A DNA stretch of 32,604 bases from DASZXJ01 sp035545895. GTDB taxonomy: Bacteria; Planctomycetota; Phycisphaerae; Tepidisphaerales; Tepidisphaeraceae. Below, piece after piece: positions 1 to 7,398 of this stretch. Numbering within the stretch: the first letter of the stretch is position 1; the number at the start of each line of letters is the position of its first letter. Both the position numbers and the translations under genes were made by a program. Location of the stretch: contig DASZXJ010000023.1 in the NCBI GenBank assembly GCA_035545895.1, positions 1 to 32,604 of the forward strand. Reading direction: 5' to 3'. The notes under the pieces were generated by a model, which saw only the letters and a program-made list of their open reading frames with translations, did not search any database and had not been told where the DNA came from.

Positions 1-530
1 GCCGCTCGACGACGATCGACTCGATGGTCTGTTTCAACAGCTTGGCGTCGTGGACGTTGGCGCCGGCAATGACCACGCCCAACGGGCCGCCGTCGGCTTC
101 GACGATCACGCTGCGTTTTGTACCGTTTTTCGCACGATCCGTGGGATTCGGGCCGACGCAATCCCCCCAAACGCGCCTTGCCCATCGCCGCGTCAGCGCT
201 TTGCCATTCCCAGTTGACTCCGTTCAGTTCCTCGCAATTCTCGATCAGCACCGCCCAGATGCGTCCGAACACGCCCCTGACAATCCAGCGTTGCATCGTG
301 CGGTGAACCGACGAATCGTCGCCGAAGCGTCCGGGCAATTGGTTCCACTGCACGCCGCTGCGCATCTGATAGATGATGCCGTTGAGCGCTTCTCTCTGTC
401 CGGTGCGGGGTCGGCCCGTTGGTGCGGGCGCGTCGAGTTCGTGGAGAATGTCCTGAATGATCGACCACAGTTCGTCATCGACCTCCCAAATCGTCGGCAG
501 AACCCTGTATTTGCGTTTGCTTCTGGCCAT
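1..530 (-). pseudogene. IS5-family transposase, two reading frames, partial
   Basis: The minus strand starts at ATG 528-530, six bases after a GGAG ribosome site. The first frame reads MARSKRKYRVLPTIWEVDDE and continues as an N-terminal transposase domain (DELWSIIQDIL, GRPRTGQREALNGIIYQMRSG, VQWNQLPGRFGDDSSVHRTM). It reaches about residue 122 (ADAAMGKARLGG). At a run of six G on the minus strand (plus 163-168) the conserved sequence jumps to another frame by +1 (or -2). It resumes as VGPNPTDRAKNGTKRSVIVE, then ADGGPLGVVIAGANVHDAKL, the start of the DDE catalytic domain. The gene continues off the window. Two-frame transposases joined by programmed frameshifting are known in this IS group, so this may be functional rather than broken. 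A one-base slip in the G run is the alternative. Confidence 0.75.
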
Positions 531-600
531 CCCTGGCTCCTTGAAATGCCGTCATCCTTGACGGTCAAGACATTATACTTGGTTTTGAGATAGGTACTAA
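1..600 (-). mobile_element. IS5-family insertion sequence, 5' part, cut by window edge
   Basis: This is the promoter-proximal end of an insertion sequence whose transposase reads leftwards off the window. The outer end should lie near 598-600, where the minus strand reads TTAGTACCTATCTCAAAACC ahead of the transposase. That position is inferred, because the partner terminal repeat is outside the window and no target duplication can be checked. The assignment to IS5 (IS427-like group) rests on the two-frame transposase. Confidence 0.7.
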
Positions 601-1110
601 ATGTTCTGGGCCTGTATCGCCCATTCCCGCCTTTTGCACTAAATCGCATATAGTCGCATCGTCTCGTATCTCTTGGAACGTCACAGGGTTGTGCGATTCG
701 TCGGTTTCTGCCTGCTTGTCCGTGCGAGGCAAAACGGCTTTATGCTGCAGCGCATTTTGCAGCGCCCTGTTCTCCCCTGCTTTGCCTGCGGCATGCTGGA
801 AGTGCTCGTCGGTCATCTGTGAAATCTGTGGATCAAACTCTTGTCTGTAGGCTCCATGAAACTGCACAAAAGTGCGCGCCATATGACGAGTCGGACAAGC
901 GGATTGGTCGATGAAATGCGCTGAATCTTCGCGCATCTGCGCGTTTCCCGCGGTCCTTGAGTCACTGTCGCGATGGCGCAAGCGGGTTTCGACGTCGCTT
1001 GCGCCATCGCGACTGATTGATCCACAAATTCGCATCGCCAAGGAAGGCGCCAGCCCACCAATTATCCAATGAATTACGCTCTTCCTCGGGTTCAACTCCA
1101 TTCCGCTTGA
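601..1110. other. Spacer between the IS and the cupin gene
   Basis: I see no recognisable gene in these 510 bases. A 178-codon open frame on the minus strand (565-1101) has no familiar motif. It runs straight through a long perfect inverted repeat and has a composition like non-coding DNA. The one clear structure is the inverted repeat at 967-1013, listed separately. The stretch may be decayed sequence next to the insertion element. Confidence 0.5.
967..1013. repeat. Perfect 18-bp inverted repeat, 11-base loop
   Basis: The left arm GTCGCGATGGCGCAAGCG (967-984) is the exact reverse complement of the right arm at 996-1013. The loop is 11 bases (985-995). No T-run follows on either strand, so it is not a classical terminator. 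It lies about 100 bases downstream of the cupin stop codon. It could stabilise or end the operon transcript from the right, or be a palindromic mobile-type repeat. Confidence 0.85.
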
Positions 1111-1476
1111 CTATCCATCGATAAACATCACTGGCTTTTCCCAGATGGCGAGCACGACGCCGCCTTGGGCGTTGGATACGGTGTGTGTGCTGCCGGGCGG
1201 GTTGATGATCATTGTTCCGGGTGCATATTCGCCATGTTCGTCGGTTTGTGGGTGGGAGAGAATGAAGATGTGTTCATAGCCCAGATGTTCATGCGCGGGG
1301 ATGCCAGCGCCAGGCTCGTACCAGAGGAATGCCGCGGATGGGCCGGTTGTCTGATTGCCGTATATGCGATGGATTTTCACGCCTGTGCGGAAGGGCTCCC
1401 ACTTGAGCGAGTCGAGTTGTTTGGGCAGTTCAAACAGATTGATCGGAGCAATCGAGCGGGTTGGCGCGCTGTGCAT
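1111..1476 (-). CDS. Small cupin-domain protein (ChrR-like cupin)
   Basis: This is a single-domain cupin of 121 residues, small and soluble. The first cupin motif is visible around residues 56-70 (PGAGIPAHEHLGYEHIF). It supplies the His-x-His and Glu ligands typical of a divalent metal site. The second motif lies near residues 86-97 (GTMIINPPGSTHTV), with its His. It resembles cupins related to the ChrR anti-sigma metal domain, but there is no partner sigma factor or N-terminal anti-sigma part. The start ATG at 1476 follows a strong GGGAGG site. It sits 95 bases downstream of the ABC ATPase gene on the same strand and is probably the last gene of that operon. Its role is unknown. A metal-dependent binding or accessory role in biuret use is only suggested by position. 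Confidence 0.8.
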   Translation of the reverse strand: MHSAPTRSIAPINLFELPKQLDSLKWEPFRTGVKIHRIYGNQTTGPSAAFLWYEPGAGIPAHEHLGYEHIFILSHPQTDEHGEYAPGTMIINPPGSTHTVSNAQGGVVLAIWEKPVMFIDG

Positions 1477-1571
1477 CTATCCTCCCGGGCCATGAATCAA
1501 TTCCACCCATCGGACACTGCCGCAATGGTAGCCTCAGAGAGGGCGGCATGTCAGGGTGCTGTGCAGAGGGA

Positions 1572-3137
1572 TCAGGTCTGGATGGTTTCGGCGGTATCGT
1601 GGGCGTGCCCCGCCATATGCCGGCCGATGATGCCGATGTCCGCTTCCTCCGAAATCGTCTCATACACAAACTGGCCGTCAAACATAACGACGATTCGGTC
1701 GGACAACTCGAGCACTTCGTCCAAATCTTCGCTGACCAGCAGAACGGCAGCGCCACGATTGCGCGCTTCAATAATTTGCGCGCGGATGTCGGCAGCGGCT
1801 TCAAAATCGAGTCCGAAACAAGGATTGGCGACGACGAGCACTTCGACCGTGCCGGACAATTCTCGTGCAAGCACCGCCCGCTGCACGTTTCCGCCGGACA
1901 GATTTCGAATTGGAGTGTTGGGCGAAGGCGTTTTAACTCGATAGCGTGCGATCAGGTCGCGTGCCGCCTTACGAATCGAACCCGCATGCAGAAAGAATCT
2001 GCCGACGGTAAAATGCTTGCTGTCGTACGTGCGAAACGCCATGTTTTGCGCGACACTCATGTCGCCGACGCAGGTATTGCGCAGCGGCTCCTCGGGCAGA
2101 CAATACATCGAATGTTTATTGATATGCGCCCGGATCGGGCGATACGTTTCGCCATGCACGCGGACTTCGCCCTGCTCGATGGGTCTTTGCCCGGCAAGGA
2201 CTTCAATCAATTCGCTTTGCCCGTTGCCCGAAACTCCCGCGATGCCGACGATTTCGCCGGCATGCACGCTCAGATTCAGATCTTCCAATGCTTTAACACC
2301 CGTTTCGTCGAGGGCATGAATTCCATTGAGATGAAGGTACGGCTCGCCGCGATTGGACGTGCCGCGCTCAGTTTTGCGGATGGTCTTTCCAGGGCCGATC
2401 ATCATTTCCGCCATCTGATGCGGAGTGAGGTCGGTGACCATCCCCTTCCCGGCGAATTTACCGCTTCTTAGAACCGTGACTTCGTCGGCGAATTTAGTGA
2501 CTTCGCGAAATTTGTGCGTAATCATCAGCGCACTGATCTGGCCTTGTGAAACCAGGGACCGAATCATCGTCAGCACTTCATCGGCTTCCTGGGGCGTAAG
2601 TACAGAGGTCGGCTCGTCCAGAAAAAGAATCCTGTTCTTCAAATAAAGCTGTTTGCAGATTTCCAGCTTTTGCTTTTCACCGGCGGATAACGCTCGCACC
2701 GGCTTGCCGATGGGGATGAAGAACGGCGTGGTCTTCATGTAAGCGCGCAGATCGGCGTATTCCTTTTCCCAGTCGATGATCGCCGGCAACTTGCCTCGCG
2801 AGAGGACCATATTCTCGGCCACGGTCATGTTCGGCACGAGCGTGAAGTGCTGATAGACCATGCCGATGCCCAGCTCGCGCGCCTCGCGCGGATTTTTGAT
2901 GAATACTTGCCTGTTATCGATCGACATCTCCCCTTCATCCGGCTGGTAGTAGCCCATGATGCATTTGACGAGCGTGCTCTTGCCGGCACCATTGCCGCCC
3001 AGCAAGGCATGAAACGTGCCGGGGCGGAGTTTCATCGACACATTATCCAGCGCGACCAGCGAACCAAATCGCTTGGTCATATTGATGACTTCCAGGCCGG
3101 GCGCAAGAATTTTCTTGGGAGTTTCAAGATCTGTCAT
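1572..3137 (-). CDS. BMP-type ABC importer ATPase, two fused ABC domains
   Basis: This 521-residue cytoplasmic protein energises the importer formed with the two permeases upstream. Domain one has Walker A GGNGAGKST (about 47-55), signature LSAGE (150-154) and Walker B ILFLDEP (170-176). Domain two has a degenerate Walker A (GVSGNGQSE), signature LSGGN and a weak Walker B ending ANP. Such asymmetry is usual for the RbsA/MglA-like double ATPases of BMP-family (nucleoside, riboflavin and similar) importers. The open frame extends to 3269, but I chose ATG 3137 (MTDLETPKK). It forms an ATGA overlap with the stop of the upstream hydrolase, implying translational coupling. The family is secure. The substrate is inferred from the neighbouring biuret hydrolase. 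Confidence 0.92.
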   Translation of the reverse strand: MTDLETPKKILAPGLEVINMTKRFGSLVALDNVSMKLRPGTFHALLGGNGAGKSTLVKCIMGYYQPDEGEMSIDNRQVFIKNPREARELGIGMVYQHFTLVPNMTVAENMVLSRGKLPAIIDWEKEYADLRAYMKTTPFFIPIGKPVRALSAGEKQKLEICKQLYLKNRILFLDEPTSVLTPQEADEVLTMIRSLVSQGQISALMITHKFREVTKFADEVTVLRSGKFAGKGMVTDLTPHQMAEMMIGPGKTIRKTERGTSNRGEPYLHLNGIHALDETGVKALEDLNLSVHAGEIVGIAGVSGNGQSELIEVLAGQRPIEQGEVRVHGETYRPIRAHINKHSMYCLPEEPLRNTCVGDMSVAQNMAFRTYDSKHFTVGRFFLHAGSIRKAARDLIARYRVKTPSPNTPIRNLSGGNVQRAVLARELSGTVEVLVVANPCFGLDFEAAADIRAQIIEARNRGAAVLLVSEDLDEVLELSDRIVVMFDGQFVYETISEEADIGIIGRHMAGHAHDTAETIQT

Positions 3138-3826
3138 GAAATCACCGTGATAAGGTTGCTGGAATTGCTGATCGCGCCAAACACGCCGTTCTGCATCGTG
3201 ACCATTTTCACCGCTGCCTGGTGATTGCCCATGTCGGTGGCAGCGCAACAATCTTCCAGAAGCAGGCATTCATAACCGCGGTCATTGGCTTCACGCATGG
3301 TCGTGTGCACGCAGACATCTGTCGTGATGCCTGTGAGAATGATGTTCTGAATTCCTCGCTGGCGAAGGATCATGTCGAGATCGGTTGCGTAAAACGAGCC
3401 CTTGCCCGGCTTATCGATGATCGTTTCGCCCGGCTGAGGGTAAAGTTCGGGAATAATATCCCACCCTGGTTCGCCGCGAACGAGCACGCGTCCGCACGGG
3501 CCGGGATCACCAATCCCCGCGCCAATCTGCCTGGACCGCCAGCGTTTGTTGACGGGCAAATCGGAAAGATCAGATCGATGGCCTTCGCGGGTATGCAGGA
3601 TATGGAACTTCGCCTTGCGCATGGCATTCAGCACATTGCGGATCGGCTCGATGCAGGCGCGCGTCACAGCGATGTCATAGCCCATCAAATCGACATAGCC
3701 GCCCTTGCCGCAAAAGTCAGTCTGCATGTCGATGATGATCAACGTCGTATTCTGTGGACGAAGATCGCCATTCCACGGCCAGGGGTATGGGCTGGCATCA
3801 ACATATTGTTCACTGATCCTGGTCAT
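3134..3826 (-). CDS. biuH: Biuret amidohydrolase-like cysteine hydrolase (isochorismatase family)
   Basis: It probably hydrolyses biuret to allophanate and ammonia in the cytoplasm. The 230-residue protein has the isochorismatase-like fold. The catalytic triad is visible as Asp33 (IIDMQTDF), Lys142 (DKPGKGSF) and Cys172 (TTDVCVHTT). It agrees along its length with rhizobial BiuH as I remember it: PYPWPWNGDLRP at the N-terminus, CGKGGYVDLMGYD, TREGHRSDLSDLP, NKRWRSRQIGAGIGDPGPCG, RGEPGWDIIPELYP and MREANDRGYECLLLEDCCAA. Triuret hydrolase is a close relative and cannot be excluded without alignment. RutB (ureidoacrylate) and N-carbamoylsarcosine amidase fit less well. It lies six bases after the second permease and overlaps the ATPase start, inside a transport operon. 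This makes it the best clue to the transported substrate. The island also holds allophanate hydrolase for the product. Confidence 0.88.
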   Translation of the reverse strand: MTRISEQYVDASPYPWPWNGDLRPQNTTLIIIDMQTDFCGKGGYVDLMGYDIAVTRACIEPIRNVLNAMRKAKFHILHTREGHRSDLSDLPVNKRWRSRQIGAGIGDPGPCGRVLVRGEPGWDIIPELYPQPGETIIDKPGKGSFYATDLDMILRQRGIQNIILTGITTDVCVHTTMREANDRGYECLLLEDCCAATDMGNHQAAVKMVTMQNGVFGAISNSSNLITVIS

Positions 3827-3832
3827 TGAAAT

Positions 3833-4762
3833 TCAGCGGCTTACGGTCAGTTCAGCGGGGACGCCCACCATTGTGCGAGTGCGCGATGAAGTCATAATCA
3901 TGATGACCAGCGTCATCATGTAAGGCGCGGCGATGAACATATATCGGTACGAAGTCACCCCTACCGATTGCAGCGCCGGCGCAAGCGCGCCCGCGGCCCC
4001 GAAGAGCAGCGCCGCATATAAGCAGTTCATTGGATTCCACCGTGCGAAAATAACCAGAGCGACAGCCATGAGTCCTTGGCCGCTGGAAAGGCCTTCGCTC
4101 CAGCTTCCGGGATAGCACAAAGAGAGGAACGACCCGCCCATGCCCGCGAGAAATCCGCCCGCCGCCGTTGCGATTGCGCGAACCGTATTGATTGAATAAC
4201 CCATGGCCCGCGCGGCGTCGGTGCTTTCGCCCACCGTGCGAACGATCAAACCCCAACGTGTCCGATTAAGCATCCATAACATTGCTGGAGCGAGTAGTGC
4301 GCCAATGACAAAAAGCGCATTGATCTTCAACGCTTCTCGAACCTGCGGGATATTGCTCCACCAACCGAGGTTGATGACGGGCAATTGCGGGGCTGTCGGT
4401 TGAATGTACGGTTTGCCGAGGAAAAACGCCAAGCCGGTTCCAAACAGCATTAATCCAATGCCAACGGCGATATCATTGACGCGTGGCCGCGAACAGAGCC
4501 ACGCATGGATCAACCCGAATATGCTTCCGACAAAGCCCGCAGCGAGCACGCCGAGCAATGACGAGCCGGATAGATAGGACAATGCATAGCCGCTCATTGC
4601 GCCCATGATGAGCGTGCCTTCCAGGCCGAGATTGATACGTCCGCTTTTTTCGGTGAGGCATTCGCCAAGGCTGACGAAGATGAAAGGCGTGCTCACGCGA
4701 ATCGCGCCGCCAAAAAGCGCCAGCGGAACTGCCCACAAGCCGACCGAGCCTGCATCAGGCAT
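3833..4762 (-). CDS. BMP-type ABC importer permease 2
   Basis: This 309-residue inner-membrane permease belongs to the BPD_transp_2 family, with about eight to ten hydrophobic segments. Typical motifs are STPFIFVSLGECLTEKSGRI near residue 24, NLGLEGTLIMGA near 44 and a later AMGYSINTVRAIATAAGGFL stretch contacting the ATPase. It is the shorter member of the usual permease pair in nucleoside-type (BMP) importers. ATG 4762 is preceded by AAAGGAG at seven bases and overlaps the stop of permease 1 by eight bases. The hydrolase gene follows six bases later. The assignment to class is firm; the substrate is inferred. Confidence 0.92.
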   Translation of the reverse strand: MPDAGSVGLWAVPLALFGGAIRVSTPFIFVSLGECLTEKSGRINLGLEGTLIMGAMSGYALSYLSGSSLLGVLAAGFVGSIFGLIHAWLCSRPRVNDIAVGIGLMLFGTGLAFFLGKPYIQPTAPQLPVINLGWWSNIPQVREALKINALFVIGALLAPAMLWMLNRTRWGLIVRTVGESTDAARAMGYSINTVRAIATAAGGFLAGMGGSFLSLCYPGSWSEGLSSGQGLMAVALVIFARWNPMNCLYAALLFGAAGALAPALQSVGVTSYRYMFIAAPYMMTLVIMIMTSSRTRTMVGVPAELTVSR

Positions 4763-5900
4763 GGGTGGGCTCCTTTCTCTGGAAGATCTTGAATCGTCCG
4801 TAGAACGTTTCGAAAGTAAGGATCATCAAAAAGAGGATGCCTTGCAGGACGAGCACGGTTGCATCGGGCAAGTGCTGACGTCGCTGAAGAAGCCCACCGC
4901 TTGCGCCGATACCGCCGATCAGTATGGAAACGGGAATCACCGCCAAAGGGTTGGCTCGCGCAATAAATGCGACAAGAATTCCGGTGTATCCGTATCCCGG
5001 CGCGGTGATATTGGCATTGGCGCGGCCTTGAATCGCAGCCACTTCAACCGTGCCCGCCAGACCCGCCGCTGCGCCCGCCAAGGCGCAGATGAACACGGTG
5101 ATCTTCCCCACGGAAAGTCCCGCCACGCGCGCTGCACGGATATTGCCCCCCGCGATGCGCGCGGCAAATCCGATGACCGTGTGATCCATCAACAAATAAG
5201 TAACGATGCAGATGATAAGGCCAAGCCCCAGTCCCCAATGCACGTCGGTGCCGAACATCTTCCCCAGCATGTTCGCATCGCCGATGTACCAGGTGGAGGG
5301 GGTGTTAAGACTTTCCGGATCGTGCATCGGCCCTTCGACCATCTGGTTGAGAATGGCGATGGCGATGTAATTAAGGAGCAGGCTGCAAATCGTTTCATTG
5401 ACGCCGCGATAATATTTCAACGAGCCCGCCAGCGCGATCCAGCACGCGCCGGTCAGCGATCCGGCCAGCATCATCGCCACCAGCACTGCGAATGACGATG
5501 AATTGGGCATGAGATGCGCCGTACCAGCAGCCGCGAGCGCACCAAGAACCAGTGCTCCTTCGCCACCGATGATGACCATCCCAAGTCGCAGCGGCAAAGC
5601 GGTACACAGGCCGGTCAACATGAGCGGCGCAGCACGAATCAGCGTGTTCTGCCAGGAGAATGCCGTCCCAAACGAGCCTCGATACATCAATTGCATCGAT
5701 TCAATCGGATTGGCATGGGCGACAACCAGAATGAAGAGGCTGAACAAAATCAGCGAAGCAACCAAAGCCGATAACGAGATGGCAATCGGTTCGAGATAAT
5801 GCAGCGGCAGGCGAGGCCAGACCCTCGGCTTTGGGGGGGACGTTGTCAAATCGGTTGTGAGCGGCACGTCAGTTTCTTCCGTCGCCACTTGCGTATTCAC
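4755..5900 (-). CDS. BMP-type ABC importer permease 1
   Basis: This is the longer inner-membrane subunit (381 residues) of the same importer. It has an N-terminal cytoplasmic tail rich in Thr and Pro, then about ten hydrophobic segments. Motifs of the family are LIRAAPLMLTGLCTALPLRL, VIIGGEGALVLGALAAAG, YYRGVNETICSLLLNYIAI and AARVAGLSVGKITVFICALA. The open frame can be read from 5981, but GTG 5900 lies five bases after a perfect GGAGG. Starting further upstream would add an Arg/Pro-rich leader, so I chose GTG. It is 82 bases downstream of the porin-like gene and overlaps permease 2. Confidence 0.9.
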   Translation of the reverse strand: MNTQVATEETDVPLTTDLTTSPPKPRVWPRLPLHYLEPIAISLSALVASLILFSLFILVVAHANPIESMQLMYRGSFGTAFSWQNTLIRAAPLMLTGLCTALPLRLGMVIIGGEGALVLGALAAAGTAHLMPNSSSFAVLVAMMLAGSLTGACWIALAGSLKYYRGVNETICSLLLNYIAIAILNQMVEGPMHDPESLNTPSTWYIGDANMLGKMFGTDVHWGLGLGLIICIVTYLLMDHTVIGFAARIAGGNIRAARVAGLSVGKITVFICALAGAAAGLAGTVEVAAIQGRANANITAPGYGYTGILVAFIARANPLAVIPVSILIGGIGASGGLLQRRQHLPDATVLVLQGILFLMILTFETFYGRFKIFQRKEPTHA

Positions 5901-5982
5901 AAAAACCTCCGGGCGAAGGATGGAGCGTCGCCGAGGCCGCGACGGGAGCAGTTCGCACGGCCTCGGCTGACGTCCAGCCAAA

Positions 5983-7014
5983 TCAGAAGTTCACGCCAAT
6001 GCCGACACCCGCAACAAACACATTGCGGTTGTCATTGCCCGCGCCGGTTCCGAAATTGCCGGCATCAAGCAAGGCATCGTTGATCAGGTAGTCGTAAGTC
6101 ACGCCTAAATCCAAATGCCAGTGACCGTACTTCACGGGGATTGCGGTGATCGGCAACGAAACGTTGGCGCTGATGGAGAACAAACCAAAGTTTCCTCCAT
6201 CGTGACTGCCATCCGTATCCCAGTAACCTTCCGGGCCGACTGAGAAATAAGTCGGGAAGGTGAAGGTCAGCGGCATATCCGAACTCACCTTGATGACTTT
6301 GGTCGGCACGATGCCCAGTTCGACGTATCCGGTATCGCCCTGGTCGCCGAACACGACGTTGGAACTGCCGCCGATCGACCAGAAGAAATCGACGTAGGGG
6401 TTAATCGAAAAGTCGGTAAACCAGTGATCGCTGTAGCTGACTTTCAGGTCAGCCGTGTGCTCGGTGTCGGGCTTGCCGACGGTCGACTGTGGAAAAAACC
6501 ATGGGCTGTAGGTTGCGGTGAAGCTGATATCGTCGCCGATCTTGCCGGAGAAGCTGAGGAAGTAGTCCACTTCGTTCCAGCATCCGACTTTGGGGTCGCC
6601 TTGCGCGGTGTTAAAGTCCGACCAGATACCGGTCACGATGGCGGTGTCCTTGAACGGTCCGAGGTCGCCGATCGGAAAGACCAATCCGACGATCGGCTGA
6701 ATGACAAGTCCCTGGTTTTCGACAACCAAACCGCGAGGCGTCACGTAAGCGGACTTGAAGGGGATATTGAGAAAGCCGTGAATGTTCGGCGTTTCCGCGG
6801 CATCGGCCATGTACTGCGGCCGAACGGTTGCGGACTCTTTGATATCCTGGTTATTTTGCTGTGAGCTTTGCGCGGTGGGCGCAGGCGCCTGTAATGTTAG
6901 GTCGTCAGCACTGAACGTCCGAGAGGTGCTTGTGCCGGCCATTGCGATGGCGGGAAGCGCCAGCGCCGCGGCTGCTGCAAGCATACGAAGAGAACCCTTG
7001 GCAGAAATCGACAT
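5983..7014 (-). CDS. Outer-membrane beta-barrel (porin-like) protein
   Basis: This is a 343-residue secreted protein. A signal peptide (residues 1 to about 26: charged start, AAAAALALPAIAMAG) is followed by a Gln/Ala/Thr-rich linker. Repeated amphipathic beta strands follow, with many aromatic girdle residues and a final GIGVNF. The terminal Phe is the classical sorting signal of outer-membrane barrels. I cannot assign it to a named porin family. ATG 7014 is preceded by AGGAG at seven bases; an upstream frame extension to 7158 would run back into the promoter and is rejected. It heads the transporter operon under a sigma-54-type promoter, so it is plausibly a dedicated outer-membrane pore for the imported compound. 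That role is inferred from context. Confidence 0.75.
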   Translation of the reverse strand: MSISAKGSLRMLAAAAALALPAIAMAGTSTSRTFSADDLTLQAPAPTAQSSQQNNQDIKESATVRPQYMADAAETPNIHGFLNIPFKSAYVTPRGLVVENQGLVIQPIVGLVFPIGDLGPFKDTAIVTGIWSDFNTAQGDPKVGCWNEVDYFLSFSGKIGDDISFTATYSPWFFPQSTVGKPDTEHTADLKVSYSDHWFTDFSINPYVDFFWSIGGSSNVVFGDQGDTGYVELGIVPTKVIKVSSDMPLTFTFPTYFSVGPEGYWDTDGSHDGGNFGLFSISANVSLPITAIPVKYGHWHLDLGVTYDYLINDALLDAGNFGTGAGNDNRNVFVAGVGIGVNF

Positions 7015-7032
7015 GACATTGCTCCTGTGGCG

Positions 7033-7063
7033 CGCCAATGACCACCTTCCCGTGGTTTTGGCG
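7033..7063 (-). promoter_or_regulatory. Hairpin in the leader of the porin-operon mRNA
   Basis: The minus-strand transcript folds as CGCCAA, A, ACCAC, loop GGGAAG, GTGGT, CA, TTGGCG. This gives 6 plus 5 base pairs with a small internal loop. It ends 19 bases before the start codon at 7014 and just ahead of the AGGAG site. It may affect translation or mRNA stability. I recognise no known riboswitch class. Confidence 0.55.
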
Positions 7064-7140
7064 AGCATCGGTGTATGGACTTTTGCGACATGGCGGCACA
7101 TGCCGTCATCCGCCCCGTCGGCGGGTCGCGAGATGCCCAT

Positions 7141-7158
7141 AAACAATGTCCGTGCCAA
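7141..7158 (-). promoter_or_regulatory. Sigma-54-type promoter of the porin/transporter/biuH operon
   Basis: The minus strand reads TTGGCACGGACATTGTTT. The -24 box TTGGCACG is perfect. The GG is followed after exactly ten bases by the -12 dinucleotide, here GT rather than the usual GC. The predicted transcription start is near 7131, giving a leader of about 118 bases before the porin ATG. Confidence 0.65.
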
Positions 7159-7230
7159 CGCCCGCCCGTGCTTAATACCCCATCTTCGCTGAATTCCGCG
7201 ATGGGAAATTGCTTCCCGCCTGTGCCCGTC

Positions 7231-7253
7231 GTTGCAGGCGCATCAGGTGCAAC
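7231..7253. promoter_or_regulatory. Inverted repeat GTTGCA-N11-TGCAAC, candidate activator site
   Basis: Two perfect 6-base arms face each other between the divergent sigma-54-type promoters. The repeat lies 72 bases from the leftward -24 box and 53 bases from the rightward one. The same arms recur upstream of urtA. Position and symmetry suit an enhancer site for the NtrC-type activator encoded nearby; binding is inferred. Confidence 0.5.
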
Positions 7254-7306
7254 ACGCAGCGCGCCCATGCCCATTGCGGACTATCGCCAGAACTGGCTAT
7301 TCGCCG

Positions 7307-7323
7307 CTGGTACGCGACTTGTA
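7307..7323 (+). promoter_or_regulatory. Sigma-54-type promoter of the BMP binding-protein gene
   Basis: CTGGTACGCGACTTGTA has a TGGTACG -24 box. Ten bases later comes GT in the -12 position, the same GC-to-GT variant as the divergent promoter. The predicted start is near 7334, with a 65-base leader. Confidence 0.5.
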
Positions 7324-7337
7324 TCGGGCACCGGCAG

Positions 7338-7356
7338 ACCGGGCACGGGGCCCGGT
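7338..7356 (+). promoter_or_regulatory. GC-rich hairpin near the 5' end of the BMP-gene leader
   Basis: ACCGGGC (7338-7344) pairs perfectly with GCCCGGT (7350-7356) around the loop ACGGG. It would sit a few bases from the predicted 5' end of the mRNA, where a stem can protect the transcript. It could also be a short regulatory structure. Confidence 0.5.
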
Positions 7357-7398
7357 TTCATTCCCTTAACTTTTCCATTGGCTTGAAAGGTATTCCCA

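Noticed and set aside
565..1101. 178-codon minus-strand open frame as a gene
   Set aside because: It has no recognisable motif, crosses a perfect 18-bp inverted repeat, and its residue mix looks like translated spacer.
7015..7158. N-terminal extension of the porin-like protein to 7158
   Set aside because: It would place the start inside the sigma-54-type promoter and bury the signal peptide; ATG 7014 has AGGAG at good spacing.
7338..7356. Guanidine-II (mini-ykkC) riboswitch
   Set aside because: There is an ACGG in the loop, but only one hairpin and a five-base loop, whereas the class needs two ACGR-capped stems.
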